Source of the DNA: Streptococcus suis
GTDB lineage: Bacteria > Bacillota > Bacilli > Lactobacillales > Streptococcaceae
DNA: 64,000 nucleotides
Reading direction: 5' to 3'
Assembly (NCBI RefSeq): GCF_902702775.1
Contig: NZ_LR738724.1
Coordinates: 1,674,001 to 1,738,000, forward strand
A program made the translations under genes and the position numbers. Positions 1 through 8,980 of the stretch are shown piece after piece. Under the pieces are notes generated by a model that had not been told where the DNA came from, made no database searches, and saw only the letters and a list, made by a program, of their open reading frames with translations. How positions within the stretch are numbered: the first letter of the stretch is position 1; every line of letters starts with the position of its first letter.

Positions 1-956
1 AGGTAAAATTCTTATTGGATACCCCGCAACAAGATGGCGGTCAATGGGATATGGTTGTTGCCTTATTTGAAAAATATGGTGTGGTACCAAAATCCGTCTA
101 TCCAGAATCTATCTCATCCAGTGCCAGCCGTGAGCTCAATCAGTACCTTAACAAATTGCTCCGTCAAGATGCACAAATCTTGCGAGACCTCCTTGCCAAA
201 GGAGCTTCATCAGAAGAAGTTCAAGTACAAAAAGAAAACTTACTTCAAGAAATCTTTAACTTCCTAGCCGTCAACCTTGGACTCCCTCCTCGCAGCTTTG
301 ATTTTGCATATAGAGATAAAGACAATGTCTATCACCGTGATACAAATGTGACACCTCAGGCATTCTATGAGAAATACGTTGGTTTGAAACTATCTGACTA
401 TGTCTCCATTATCAACGCTCCAACAACTGATAAACCTTACAATAAATCTTATACAGTCGAATTGTTGGGGAACGTCGTTGGCGCCCCTGCTGTCCGCTAC
501 CTCAATGTAGAAATGAACCGTTTTAAAGAACTGGCTATTGCCCAACTCAAAGCTGGCGAGTCTGTTTGGTTTGGTTCCGATGTCGGTCAAAGTAGCAACC
601 GTCAAACTGGTATTATGGCAACCAACACCTACGACTTCTCTTCAGGTCTGGGTATCCATTTCCATCAAGACAAGGCTGGAAGATTAGACTACTCCGAAAG
701 TTTGATGACCCACGCTATGGTCTTAACTGGTGTTGATTTAGACGACAATGAGCAACCTCTCAAATGGAAAGTAGAAAACTCTTGGGGTGACAAGGTTGGT
801 GACAAGGGATACTTCGTCGCATCAGATAGCTGGATGGACGAGTATACTTATCAGATTGTTGTCCGAAAAGAATTCCTCACACCAGAAGAACTAGCAGCTT
901 ATCAAGCTCAACCACAAGTCCTTGCCCCATGGGATCCAATGGGAGCCCTAGCATAA
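1..956 (+). CDS. pepC: Aminopeptidase C (bleomycin hydrolase family), 5' truncated by window edge
   Basis: Cytoplasmic cysteine aminopeptidase of papain-like family C1B that trims N-terminal residues from peptides taken up as amino-acid source. The reading frame is open from base 3, so the gene starts outside the window; about 317 C-terminal residues are visible of roughly 445 usual for the family. The catalytic Cys region is missing, but the catalytic His lies in LMTHAMVLTGV and the Asn in KVENSWGDK, both in the expected order and spacing. The protein ends with a short tail (PWDPMGALA) typical of PepC, whose C-terminus reaches into the active site. It is followed by a perfect bidirectional terminator facing the next, convergent gene. 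Confidence 0.95.
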   Translation, partial: VKFLLDTPQQDGGQWDMVVALFEKYGVVPKSVYPESISSSASRELNQYLNKLLRQDAQILRDLLAKGASSEEVQVQKENLLQEIFNFLAVNLGLPPRSFDFAYRDKDNVYHRDTNVTPQAFYEKYVGLKLSDYVSIINAPTTDKPYNKSYTVELLGNVVGAPAVRYLNVEMNRFKELAIAQLKAGESVWFGSDVGQSSNRQTGIMATNTYDFSSGLGIHFHQDKAGRLDYSESLMTHAMVLTGVDLDDNEQPLKWKVENSWGDKVGDKGYFVASDSWMDEYTYQIVVRKEFLTPEELAAYQAQPQVLAPWDPMGALA

Positions 957-961
957 CAGAC

Positions 962-1002
962 GACATATAAAAAAAGAGGGCACCCCTCTTTTTTTATATG
1001 TC
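962..1002. terminator. Bidirectional terminator, perfect 19-bp stem
   Basis: Arms 962-980 and 984-1002 are perfectly complementary with a 3-base loop. The stem contains seven A and seven T, so each strand has a G/C-rich top followed by a T run. It lies between the convergent pepC and the Bax-inhibitor-like gene and can serve both. Confidence 0.9.
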
Positions 1003-1006
1003 ATAA

Positions 1007-1708
1007 TTAGTCTCTACTCAAACCACCAAAAATACGGAGTAAGTTGAGGAAGAGGTTGATGAAGTCAAGATAGAGCTGAAGCGCCATGGATACGACCCAA
1101 CCTTGGCCAACATTACCACCAGTTTGTTCGAAAACATTGCGGATACGTTGGTTGTCATAAGCAATCAAACCTGAGAACACCAAAACAGAAATGATAGACA
1201 TCATAAAGCTTAGACCTGAGCTACGAAGGAAGATATTAATAACACTTGCAATAATAATTCCCCATAGAGCTGCACGCAATGCCTGAGCCATACCAGAAAG
1301 ATCCTTCTTCGTTGTCATCCCAATTACAGCCATGATAGCAAACATGAGAGCCGCTGACACGAAGGCGAGTACAACTGTTTCGCTGGTATAGAACATCAAA
1401 ATCATGCTGATGGTAATACCATTTGTTACTGAGTAGGCAAGAAACATTGGTAGAGCCATTGGGCTATTTTTAGCTGCCATTGCTGAAGCAGAAACAACCA
1501 AGGCAATCTGACCAATCATAATCAGCATCATGATGATGGAACCTGCACTCAGCAGACTAAGCAATAAAGATTGAAAGACGGTCACAGCCAAGAAAGAAAC
1601 TAGAGCTGATAGACCAATTCCCATGGCAACCACACCATAAATTTTACCGAAGAAACGGTTGAGGGCGGTATTATCCACCTGATTAATAATAAATGAATCG
1701 TTATTCAT
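1007..1708 (-). CDS. Bax inhibitor-1/YccA family membrane protein
   Basis: A 233-residue integral membrane protein of the BI-1/YccA (UPF0005) family. About seven hydrophobic segments fill the protein from residue 25 on, and the C-terminal signature is visible (AYDNQRIRN, then LQLYLDFINLFLNLLRIFG). Family members in bacteria are pH-sensitive calcium-leak channels or partners of the FtsH protease; which applies here cannot be told. The start is ATG with AAAGGAG just upstream. It is the last gene of a minus-strand run after the rRNA methyltransferase and the HD protein and ends at the bidirectional terminator shared with pepC. Confidence 0.9.
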   Translation of the reverse strand: MNNDSFIINQVDNTALNRFFGKIYGVVAMGIGLSALVSFLAVTVFQSLLLSLLSAGSIIMMLIMIGQIALVVSASAMAAKNSPMALPMFLAYSVTNGITISMILMFYTSETVVLAFVSAALMFAIMAVIGMTTKKDLSGMAQALRAALWGIIIASVINIFLRSSGLSFMMSIISVLVFSGLIAYDNQRIRNVFEQTGGNVGQGWVVSMALQLYLDFINLFLNLLRIFGGLSRD

Positions 1709-1729
1709 ACTATTCTCCTTTAAATCATT

Positions 1730-2212
1730 TTATTGAAAACGAAAGACCTTACGATTTTTCCACTTGTGTTGTAAGGGCAGACTCCACTCTCTCACAGCCC
1801 AATACTTATCCACACATGTCACAATCCAGGATTCCTTGTAGCGAGGAGGAGCGATTGTCGCACCAAACATATGCTTCACAATGATGTCTTCTTCTAGTTT
1901 ATTGAGTTGAATGAGTTTCTGAGCATTGCGTTTAGCAATTCTTGGATGAACCCAAGCATGGCTCTTGTTGAATTTGGTATTTCTCCAATCATAGAAGAAT
2001 AAATCATGCAATAGACCACCACGAGCTGTTGACTTGGCATCCCAACCAAATTTTTTCGCAATCTTATAGCTTGTATAAGAGACATTGATGGAATGTTCCA
2101 AGCGCGTGGAGTAATAATGATGAGGGATTTTCCCCAATTTTTGCACCTTGGGTGTGGCAATCAAGTGCCCCACGTAATGCATGTATTCTTTATCTTGTTT
2201 ATATGCAACCAT
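1730..2212 (-). CDS. HD-domain phosphohydrolase-like protein
   Basis: A 160-residue cytoplasmic protein with a recognisable HD superfamily metal-binding pattern: His in RLEHSINVSY (about residue 39), the HD pair in GLLHDLFFYDW (about 68-69), a further His in HMFG and an Asp in CVDKYWA (about 133). HD proteins of this size hydrolyse phosphomonoesters or nucleotides; the substrate is not evident. It sits 22 bases upstream of the BI-1 gene and 46 bases after the TrmH-type methyltransferase on the same strand, so co-transcription is likely. The start ATG has only a weak GAGG-like site. Confidence 0.8.
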   Translation of the reverse strand: MVAYKQDKEYMHYVGHLIATPKVQKLGKIPHHYYSTRLEHSINVSYTSYKIAKKFGWDAKSTARGGLLHDLFFYDWRNTKFNKSHAWVHPRIAKRNAQKLIQLNKLEEDIIVKHMFGATIAPPRYKESWIVTCVDKYWAVREWSLPLQHKWKNRKVFRFQ

Positions 2213-2258
2213 TCGTTAACCTCGTTGGAATATTATACCACACTATAGTACACTTGGC

Positions 2259-2999
2259 TTAAATAAAGCTAAACAATAGAATGCCCGCCGCAATGGCTAC
2301 ATTGAGGCTTTCCGCCTGCCCTGGCATGGTAATATGGACAAGTTGATCCGCCTCATCGGCTACAAAAGTTGAAATTCCTTGACCTTCATTTCCCATGACC
2401 AAGGCAAAACTCGGATTTGGCGTAACTTCCTTATAGTCAACCGACTGACTAGAGAGGGTTGTTGCCAAGATTTCTATCTGATTGCTTTTTAAAGCAGAAA
2501 AAATAGCGGTCATCGGCATCCGATAAACTGGCAAGTGGAAATGACTCCCTTGCATGGAACGCAGAACTTTCATATTGTAAATATCTGCCGACTTATCCGA
2601 TAGGAATACTCCATCAAAACCAGCTGCATCAGCTGTACGAATCATGGTACCAACATTTCCAGGGTCCTGCACATCCTCCAGAACCAAAAATTTCCCTGTT
2701 AAGACATCGGGTAAGGTCTGATTTGGTAAGGACAGTTGAGCTACTACCCCTTGCGGTGTCCGTGAGTCTGCCAAATCCTGCATAATATCTGAACTGACAA
2801 CTGTTACATTGGATAAGCCAGCAACCCGATGAACATGTTCTTCTGATACCAAAATATGTTCAATAGGTACTTTGGCTGCCAAAGCCTCCTCCAACAAATG
2901 CCAACCTTCAATCAAATAAGAAGAAGTACGGTATTTTTTCTGTTGTAATTTCTTAACCTGCTTGACCAAATGATTGGCCTTTGAGCGAATGATCTCCAT
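2259..2999 (-). CDS. TrmH/SpoU-family RNA 2'-O-methyltransferase
   Basis: A 246-residue SPOUT methyltransferase that transfers a methyl group from S-adenosylmethionine to a ribose 2'-OH in rRNA or tRNA. The N-terminal 95 residues form an L30e-like substrate-binding domain (LIEGWHLLEEAL). The catalytic domain shows the three SPOUT motifs: LEDVQDPGNVGTMIRTADAAG, VMGNEGQGIS and ITMPGQAESLNVAIAAGI. The target nucleoside cannot be inferred; RlmB-like 23S methylation is the common annotation. It starts 130 bases from the divergent acylphosphatase gene and has an AAAGGGG ribosome site. Confidence 0.9.
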   Translation of the reverse strand: MEIIRSKANHLVKQVKKLQQKKYRTSSYLIEGWHLLEEALAAKVPIEHILVSEEHVHRVAGLSNVTVVSSDIMQDLADSRTPQGVVAQLSLPNQTLPDVLTGKFLVLEDVQDPGNVGTMIRTADAAGFDGVFLSDKSADIYNMKVLRSMQGSHFHLPVYRMPMTAIFSALKSNQIEILATTLSSQSVDYKEVTPNPSFALVMGNEGQGISTFVADEADQLVHITMPGQAESLNVAIAAGILLFSFI

Positions 3000-3068
3000 G
3001 AATGCCCCTTTTTCTTTTACTGCTCAGCAACTTCAATTTTCCAACGGCTAAATCAATTATCTTGATTT

Positions 3069-3098
3069 TTGAACAGTCTTACCCAACCATGATATAAT
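3069..3098 (+). promoter_or_regulatory. Promoter for acylphosphatase gene
   Basis: TTGAAC at 3069-3074 and a perfect TATAAT at 3093-3098 with an 18-base spacer, placed about 30 bases before the chosen start. Confidence 0.7.
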
Positions 3099-3129
3099 AA
3101 AGTAAATGTCTTGTCAAAAGGAGAAACTT

Positions 3130-3411
3130 ATGCGAAAGGTAAAAATGATTGCATCTGGTCGTGTGCAAGGAGTCGGCTTTCGTTGGTCTGTTCAATTTTT
3201 AGCTGTGGAAATAGGCGACATCTACGGCAGAGTTTGGAATAATGATGATGGAACTGTCACCATTTTAGCTCAGTCAGATAATGCTGAGAAACTTAGCCAT
3301 TTTATCCATGAAATTCGGAAAGGGCCTTCTCGTATGGCCAAAGTCACCTATCTAGATGTCACCCTAGCCAACTTCGAAGACTATAAGGATTTTCAGGTGG
3401 CGTATAGATAA
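3130..3411 (+). CDS. acyP: Acylphosphatase
   Basis: Small cytoplasmic enzyme (93 residues) that hydrolyses the carboxyl-phosphate bond of acylphosphates. The signature is clear: ASGRVQGVGFRW with the catalytic Arg, followed by the Asn in GRVWNNDDGTV. An in-frame ATG 24 bases upstream (3106) exists, but the AAAGGAG at 3118-3124 places the start at 3130 and gives the usual family length. It lies just upstream of yidC on the same strand, an association common in lactic acid bacteria; the 66-base gap contains a short AT-rich stretch, so co-transcription is possible but not shown. Confidence 0.93.
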   Translation: MRKVKMIASGRVQGVGFRWSVQFLAVEIGDIYGRVWNNDDGTVTILAQSDNAEKLSHFIHEIRKGPSRMAKVTYLDVTLANFEDYKDFQVAYR

Positions 3412-3477
3412 AACTTGTATATTTTGAACAAAAAAAGTAAAATAGAATGTATCTTGTAAAAAAAGGAATGTATCATT

Positions 3478-4392
3478 TTGAAAAAGAATAAACGAATTTT
3501 ATTAACAGGTCTAGCCCTGTCTACGCTAGTATTTCTATCAGGATGTGTGCAGACAAAGAACGGTGTTCCTACTGGTGAAGGTTGGGTCTACAACTTCCTT
3601 GTTGCCCCAATGGGAAACCTGATTAAATTCTTCGCGGAAAACCAAGGACTCGGTTTCGGTGTTGCTATCATTATCGTGACATTGATTGTTCGTCTCTTCA
3701 TCATGCCACTAGGTATTTACCAATCTTGGAAATCAACCTATCAGTCTGAGAAAATGAATTACCTCAAACCAATTTTAGGTCCAATCCAAGAACGCATGAA
3801 AAATGCAAGTTCCCAAGAAGAGCAATTGGCTGCCCAACAGGAATACTTTGCTGCTCAAAAACAATATGGTGTCAGCGTATTTGGTGGAATGGGCTGCCTT
3901 CCTATCTTGATTCAAATGCCATTCTTTACGGCACTCTTCTATGCAGCTCGTTACACGGAAGGAATCTCAGAAGCAACCTTCCTTGGCATTGATCTCGGTT
4001 CTGCAAGTCTCATTCTAACAGCTATTGCTGGTATCCTCTACTACGCTCAATCACTTCTGATGCAAGTCGGTATGGACGAAGAACAGAAGAAACAAATGAG
4101 AGCTGTGGCAATCATGAACCCATTGATGATTGTTATGTTCTCTTGGTCTTCACCTGCTGGTGTTACCCTCTACTGGGTAGTCGGTGGATTTATCGGTCTT
4201 ATTCAACAAGCTCTTACAAACCTCATCTTGAAACCACGTATCCGTGCTAAGGTTGAAGAAGAATTTAAAAATAATCCTCCAAAACCATATAAATCAACTA
4301 TCAAGGATGTAACTCCTAAAGCATCCGCTATCATCGAAGAAAAAACGTCGAAGAAATCAAACCGTAACGCCGGTAAACAACGTTCTAGATAA
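3478..4392 (+). CDS. yidC: Membrane protein insertase YidC/Oxa1 family (lipoprotein)
   Basis: Inserts and folds membrane proteins together with or independently of SecYEG. The 304-residue protein starts at TTG (3478) and begins with a lipoprotein signal peptide ending in LSGC (Cys23), as in Gram-positive YidC. Five transmembrane segments follow; the conserved Arg in the first core helix (IVTLIVRLF) and the QMPFFTALFYAAR region are present. The C-terminal 40 residues form a soluble basic tail rich in Lys and Arg, which in the family contacts the ribosome. Streptococci normally have two paralogues; I cannot tell which one this is, although the long basic tail recalls YidC2. Confidence 0.93.
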   Translation: MKKNKRILLTGLALSTLVFLSGCVQTKNGVPTGEGWVYNFLVAPMGNLIKFFAENQGLGFGVAIIIVTLIVRLFIMPLGIYQSWKSTYQSEKMNYLKPILGPIQERMKNASSQEEQLAAQQEYFAAQKQYGVSVFGGMGCLPILIQMPFFTALFYAARYTEGISEATFLGIDLGSASLILTAIAGILYYAQSLLMQVGMDEEQKKQMRAVAIMNPLMIVMFSWSSPAGVTLYWVVGGFIGLIQQALTNLILKPRIRAKVEEEFKNNPPKPYKSTIKDVTPKASAIIEEKTSKKSNRNAGKQRSR

Positions 4393-4399
4393 AAAATCG

Positions 4400-4430
4400 C
4401 AACCATCTGTTTCAGATGGTTGTTTTCTTA
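4400..4430 (+). terminator. Terminator after yidC
   Basis: Ten-base perfect stem, arms 4400-4409 and 4413-4422, three-base loop, followed by TTTTCTTA. Confidence 0.9.
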
Positions 4431-4451
4431 TATAGTATGTTTAGTTTACTT

Positions 4452-4593
4452 GCTCCAACTATCTGGGAAATAGTTGGAGGTTGGAAATAGGGAGTGGGAA
4501 AGAGCTCAACCATTCATAGAAGAGTTCGTCAACAATTTTTCGTTTTAAGTTGTTGAGCTGAATCGAACTCTGTTCGCCTCAGTGCTCGTCGAA
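4452..4593 (-). repeat. Hairpin-rich intergenic repeat, copy A
   Basis: Same family as copies B (29961-30292) and C (43065-43230). Read on the minus strand, 4491-4527 carries the family's conserved end, GAACTCTTCTATGAATGG followed by TTGAGCTCTTTCCCACTCC. It contains nested inverted repeats: AGAGTTCG/CGAACTCT (4521-4528 with 4564-4571) enclosing TCAACAA/TTGTTGA, and a separate 9-bp stem CTCCAACTA/TAGTTGGAG at 4453-4479. No coding potential. The exact ends are estimated. Confidence 0.6.
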
Positions 4594-4622
4594 GAAATCA
4601 AAGATATACTAAAAGACTATAC

Positions 4623-4648
4623 AAAAAAAAGAGAATCTTTCGACTCTC
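4623..4648 (-). terminator. Terminator after greA
   Basis: On the minus strand GAGAGTC / GATTCTC (one G-T pair), 4-base loop, followed by eight T. Confidence 0.85.
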
Positions 4649-4656
4649 TCCACACC

Positions 4657-5139
4657 TTATTTCGTTTTTTCAACCTTCAAGATTTTTACATCATAGCTAC
4701 CAGCAGGGGTTTCAATTGTTGCAATATCTCCTGTTTTTTTACCAATCAAAGCATGACCAATTGGGCTTTCATTTGAAATCTTGTTTGCAAAGGCATCTGC
4801 ACCTGCAGCACCAACGATATGATAGACTTCTTCCTCGGTCTCACCAACTTCTTGAACAGTCACAGTCTTACCAATTGCCACTTCATCCGCAGCAACTGCA
4901 TCACTGTTTACGATTTCAGCATAGCGAATTTTTGTTTCGATTGTTGAGATTTGACCTTCAACAAAAGCCTGTTCATCTTTAGCTGCTTCGTACTCAGAGT
5001 TTTCTGAAAGGTCTCCGTAAGAACGAGCAATTTTAATACGTTCAACAATTTCTGGTCGACGAACTAGCTTTAGTTCCTCTAGTTCTTTTTCTAGTTTTTC
5101 CTTTTCTTCCAAGGTCATTGGATATGTTTTTTCTGCCAT
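4657..5139 (-). CDS. greA: Transcription elongation factor GreA
   Basis: Rescues backtracked RNA polymerase by stimulating cleavage of the 3' end of the transcript. The 160-residue protein has the two expected parts: an N-terminal antiparallel coiled coil (residues 10-75, [16 protein letters not shown]... [18 protein letters not shown] with the acidic DLSENSEY tip) and a C-terminal FKBP-like domain ([18 protein letters not shown]). The frame is open 33 bases further upstream, but the start MAEKTYPMT with AGGAAAG upstream matches the family exactly. It stands alone between terminators, downstream of mltG. Confidence 0.96.
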   Translation of the reverse strand: MAEKTYPMTLEEKEKLEKELEELKLVRRPEIVERIKIARSYGDLSENSEYEAAKDEQAFVEGQISTIETKIRYAEIVNSDAVAADEVAIGKTVTVQEVGETEEEVYHIVGAAGADAFANKISNESPIGHALIGKKTGDIATIETPAGSYDVKILKVEKTK

Positions 5140-5177
5140 TTGTCTTTCCTTTTCTTTTCTTTTATTTTTCATGAAAA

Positions 5178-5207
5178 CAAAATTATGTGGAAAACCACAT
5201 AATTTTG
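5178..5207 (-). terminator. Terminator after mltG
   Basis: Perfect 13-bp stem (5178-5190 with 5195-5207), AAAA/TTTT loop, with a T-rich stretch on the minus strand. It separates mltG from greA. Confidence 0.8.
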
Positions 5208-5217
5208 TTGTAAGAAT

Positions 5218-7035
5218 TTACTCATTATTAAGATGTGCATTTACATACTTAGCAACGTTTTGGTTATGTTCATCAATATTATTTGTAAAGTAAACATTTC
5301 CAGTTGTAACATCTGCTACAAAGTAAAGATAGTCTGTCGTGTTGGCATTAATCACTGCCTCGATAGCCGAAAGGCTTGGACTATCCACTGGTCCAGGCAT
5401 CAATCCTGGTGTCCAATAAATGTTGTATGGTGACTCAATTGATGTATCAATCGCTGCATCTTCTGCCAAAGTTGTTTCTTGACCAAGTTTACCCTGAGCA
5501 TACAAGATGGCAATATTGGATTGTAGAGGCATTGCTGCATTCAAGCGGTTAAAGAAGACACTTGCAATGTTTCGACGATCTTCATCAGTAGAACCTTCTT
5601 TTTCAACCAAAGATGCCAAGGTAAGAACTTCATTTACAGTCAAATTCTTAGCAGCAATCGTTTCATAATATGGTTGTAAACGATTATCCATCGCGGCAAT
5701 CATTTGCTCAACGAGCTCTTCGATAGTTGTTTCATCGCTGTATTCATAAACCGCTGGGAAGAGGTAACCTTCCAACTGATAAATAACTCCACTATCAGCA
5801 GCTGGTAAGCTGGCAAACAATTTTGGATAAGTAGCAACCATTCGATTAATAAAATCTTGGTTGGTCACAGTAGCCATAAATTGTTCTGTGGTAAATGGTG
5901 TTTTATCATTTTTATCTTCTGTCTTGGTATTATCTGTAATAGCCTGAGCAATTTGTGTCAGTGTATACCCTTCAACAATCAAAATCTTACCTGCGGCTTC
6001 TTTTTGAGCTGTCGGAGTGCCACTTTCTTGAAGTGCTTTGGCGATGTCATCCACAGACATATTTTGTTTTAAATTATAAAAACCACTTTGGAAATTATTA
6101 TAGCTCTTAATTTTAGAGTAGTAATTAAAAATAGTAGCATTCTTAATCAACTTGTTATCAACTAAAATTTTACCAATTTCTAAAGTTGAAGACCCTTCTG
6201 GAATCTCTACCTGAATAGCTTCTGTAGCTTTGGTATTGACTGGTTCCAGACTAGATTTTACCCACATATAGCCAGTAAGACCTGTCACTAGAACCGCCAC
6301 TACAATAATCGACATGATAACAGAGACAATGCGTTTAGCGGCTTTATCCTGTTTTTTACGACGTTGCTTGTTTGCTATGTGCGACGATGATCGTCTAGAC
6401 TGTGTTGGTTGCATCTGCTCTTCTGTCGCTACAACTGGAGCTACTGCCTTCGTTGCAACAATTGTTTCTTCCAGTGAGATAACCTCTGTATCACCCGTTA
6501 CAGCTGATACATCTTCCGTTGGAAATTCCAAAAATGTATCTTCCAAAGAAGACTTCTCTGAAAGGACAGGCTCAACTGGTTCGGAAACCAATGAGCTTGA
6601 TGGAGCCTCATCAAATTCTACAGTATTAGCAGCTACAAGGTTTCGTAGCTCTTCCAAGTTCCGCTCCACCGTATCTTGAGGAACCGGACTTGAAATGACT
6701 TCTTTTTCAATCACAAAAGTCTCTGGAGTAGCCAAAGTTTCTGATGTTGGCTCTTCAATACTTTCCGTCATCACTTCTGATTCTTGCTGTTCTTCTGGCA
6801 AGTATGAATCAGGGAAGGCAATACCTTCTACTTTTACAATTTCAGTCTCTCTATGGGGGGCTTTTTCTTCGGCAAGACTAGGCTGGAGCTCGTTGATAAC
6901 TTCATTACGCTTATCAACAAGAACATCCGCTGATTGTTCCGCCAAACGTTTCACCTTCAATTCTTCCAAATCTCGTAAAATTTGATCGCGGAAGCTTGAA
7001 GACTGCGTGTTTTTTTCATTCGTATCCTTTGTCAC
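5218..7035 (-). CDS. mltG: Endolytic murein transglycosylase MltG
   Basis: Membrane-anchored lytic transglycosylase that cuts nascent glycan strands during peripheral wall synthesis and is functionally tied to PBP and FtsEX/GpsB machinery in cocci. Residues 1-235 are a cytoplasmic, acidic, Ser/Thr/Glu-rich low-complexity region; a single transmembrane helix spans about 236-259; the extracellular YceG domain follows with LEGYLFPAVYEY, the catalytic ASLVEKEGS (Glu478/480), and PYNIYWTPGLMPGPV. Start is GTG with AAAGGAG. At 605 residues it is much longer than rod-shaped bacterial MltG (about 340) because of the cytoplasmic extension, which is a usual streptococcal trait. Confidence 0.95.
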   Translation of the reverse strand: MTKDTNEKNTQSSSFRDQILRDLEELKVKRLAEQSADVLVDKRNEVINELQPSLAEEKAPHRETEIVKVEGIAFPDSYLPEEQQESEVMTESIEEPTSETLATPETFVIEKEVISSPVPQDTVERNLEELRNLVAANTVEFDEAPSSSLVSEPVEPVLSEKSSLEDTFLEFPTEDVSAVTGDTEVISLEETIVATKAVAPVVATEEQMQPTQSRRSSSHIANKQRRKKQDKAAKRIVSVIMSIIVVAVLVTGLTGYMWVKSSLEPVNTKATEAIQVEIPEGSSTLEIGKILVDNKLIKNATIFNYYSKIKSYNNFQSGFYNLKQNMSVDDIAKALQESGTPTAQKEAAGKILIVEGYTLTQIAQAITDNTKTEDKNDKTPFTTEQFMATVTNQDFINRMVATYPKLFASLPAADSGVIYQLEGYLFPAVYEYSDETTIEELVEQMIAAMDNRLQPYYETIAAKNLTVNEVLTLASLVEKEGSTDEDRRNIASVFFNRLNAAMPLQSNIAILYAQGKLGQETTLAEDAAIDTSIESPYNIYWTPGLMPGPVDSPSLSAIEAVINANTTDYLYFVADVTTGNVYFTNNIDEHNQNVAKYVNAHLNNE

Positions 7036-7106
7036 GCTGTTACTCCTTTCACACAGTTACTATACATTATATCTTAAAGGCTTATGAATTGCAAGAACTT
7101 CCCTTT

Positions 7107-7592
7107 CTACAAGGCTTTCCAGTACATATCACTCCACATTTGTCCTCCAAATTGTGACAAGGAGGGGCCAAAGTCTTCAAACTGATTCATTTCATAGTAG
7201 CCAATCAAATACTCCTTACAGGTCAGGGAAACTCCTTCAAATCCTCCTGCTAAAGCCACTTCTTTTATGGCTGCCAACAAAAGTGTCCCCACTCCCTGTC
7301 CCTTATAGGTAGCCGCTACGGATAGACTAGCAATAGCTAGGTGACTGCCTGTCGGCATGTCACTCTCTGTCAAGTAAAAAATATCGTCTGTAACAGTCTG
7401 CGAAACAGAAGGACAGGATAATAAATATCCTGCGATTTCCCCATCGTGTTCCATTATTAAACAGGTTTTACTCAAAGCATTCAGATAAATAGCAAGAACA
7501 GACTCAGCTATTTGTTCTTCTTTGGAAAAATTGGCATTTTCAATCAAAACAACTTGTTCTAAATCCGAAGGAGTAGCAAAACGAATTTCCAT
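7107..7592 (-). CDS. GNAT family N-acetyltransferase
   Basis: Acetyl-CoA-dependent acetyltransferase of unknown substrate. The 161-residue protein shows the GNAT acetyl-CoA-binding motif in ASLSVAATYKGQGVGTLLL (Gln/Gly-x-x-Gly) followed by a second strand-helix pair (GVSLTCKEYLIGYYEMNQF). The frame extends upstream into murC (to 7748), but ATG at 7592 preceded by AGGGAG gives the normal GNAT start MEIRFATPSDLEQV. It lies 55 bases downstream of murC on the same strand and is probably co-transcribed; this murC-GNAT-mltG-greA order is conserved in streptococci as far as I recall. Confidence 0.88.
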   Translation of the reverse strand: MEIRFATPSDLEQVVLIENANFSKEEQIAESVLAIYLNALSKTCLIMEHDGEIAGYLLSCPSVSQTVTDDIFYLTESDMPTGSHLAIASLSVAATYKGQGVGTLLLAAIKEVALAGGFEGVSLTCKEYLIGYYEMNQFEDFGPSLSQFGGQMWSDMYWKAL

Positions 7593-7647
7593 AATTTTCT
7601 CCCTTATATAGCGGAAAAACAGGGGCCATAGGCCTCCGTCTTTCTTT

Positions 7648-8979
7648 TTATTGGACGTTATTTGTAAGATTTGACAAGAGTCTTTCGAAGGAATATTCAT
7701 AGGACTGAATATCACCAGCTCCCATAAATACATATACTGCATTGTCATGGTCTAAAAGTGGTGAAGTATTTTCAACTGTAACAAGTCCACCTTTTTTGTT
7801 GATTTTAGCCGCCAAATCTTCTACCTTAACCTGACCGTTGTCTGTTTCACGCGCTGATCCATAAATTTGAGCAAGGTAAACTGCATCTGCTCCATTCAAC
7901 GCATCTGCGAACTCATCGAGAAGCGCAATGGTACGAGTGAATGTATGTGGTTGGAAGATGGCTACCAACTCCTTGCTAGGATACTTCTGACGTGCCGCAT
8001 CAATAGTAGCAATGATTTCCGTTGGATGGTGAGCAAAGTCATCAATGATAACAGTATCATTAACAATCTTCTCCGTAAAACGACGTTTGACACCTCCAAA
8101 TGTCTTCAAGTGTTCTGCAACCAGTTGCAAATCAAATCCAGCAATATAGAGATTGGCAATAACAGCTGTTGCATTCATCACATTATGCTTACCAAAGGTT
8201 GGAATTTGGAATTCTCCCAACTCTTCTTCACCATGGCGAACTTTGAATTGTGAGCCACTTGTAGAAGGCTTCAAGTCATAGGCAACAAAATCATTATTGT
8301 CTTCCAAGCCATAATAGTAGATTGGAGCATTTGCCGTGATACGACGAAGTTGCTCATCTTCACCAAAAACGAAGAGAGCTTTTTTTACTTGCTTCGCATA
8401 ATCATTGAAAGCATTGAAAACATCCTCTAGACTAGTGAAATAATCTGGATGGTCAAAATCAATATTGGTAATGATGCTGTATTCAGGATGGTATGGGGCA
8501 AAGTGACGTTCGTATTCATCGGATTCGAACACAAAATACTGAGCATTTGCCGAACCGCGACCAGTACCATCACCAATCAGGAAGGAAGTATCTGTGATAT
8601 TGCGCATAACATGTGCCAATAATCCCGTTGTAGAGGTCTTACCATGGGCACCAGCAACACCGAGGCTCGTAAAACCTTTCATAAATTCACCTAGAAATTC
8701 ATGGTAACGTTTGTAGGTATAGCCCTGGGCATCAGCATAAGCGATTTCCACATTGTTATCTGGACGAAAAGCATTACCAGCAATCAATTCAACATCTGCT
8801 GTAATATTTTTCTCATCAAATGGTAAAATCTGAATCCCAGCTTGTTCAAGCCCGCGTTGTGTAAAGTAGTATTTCTCTACATCACTACCTTGAACCTTAT
8901 GCCCCATTTGATGCAACATAAGAGCAAGTGCGCTCATACCTGATCCCTTAATTCCGATAAAATGATAGGTTTTTGTCAT
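7648..8979 (-). CDS. murC: UDP-N-acetylmuramate--L-alanine ligase
   Basis: Cytoplasmic ATP-dependent ligase that adds L-Ala to UDP-MurNAc, first amino acid of the peptidoglycan stem peptide. The 443-residue length is normal. Visible: N-terminal Rossmann motif [12 protein letters not shown], the Mur ligase ATP loop [15 protein letters not shown] (about 107-121), [12 protein letters not shown] and the C-terminal domain with [10 protein letters not shown]. The start codon lies one base after the stop of the upstream unknown protein, with AAGAGGAAT inside that gene, so translation of the two is probably coupled. Confidence 0.97.
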   Translation of the reverse strand: MTKTYHFIGIKGSGMSALALMLHQMGHKVQGSDVEKYYFTQRGLEQAGIQILPFDEKNITADVELIAGNAFRPDNNVEIAYADAQGYTYKRYHEFLGEFMKGFTSLGVAGAHGKTSTTGLLAHVMRNITDTSFLIGDGTGRGSANAQYFVFESDEYERHFAPYHPEYSIITNIDFDHPDYFTSLEDVFNAFNDYAKQVKKALFVFGEDEQLRRITANAPIYYYGLEDNNDFVAYDLKPSTSGSQFKVRHGEEELGEFQIPTFGKHNVMNATAVIANLYIAGFDLQLVAEHLKTFGGVKRRFTEKIVNDTVIIDDFAHHPTEIIATIDAARQKYPSKELVAIFQPHTFTRTIALLDEFADALNGADAVYLAQIYGSARETDNGQVKVEDLAAKINKKGGLVTVENTSPLLDHDNAVYVFMGAGDIQSYEYSFERLLSNLTNNVQ

Positions 8980-8980
8980 G

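Noticed and set aside
1693..1884. Short plus-strand frame over the junction of the BI-1 and HD genes
   Set aside because: No ribosome site, overlaps two real genes, random composition.
6314..6985. Two Ser/Thr-rich plus-strand frames opposite mltG
   Set aside because: They mirror the acidic low-complexity part of MltG; no starts with ribosome sites.
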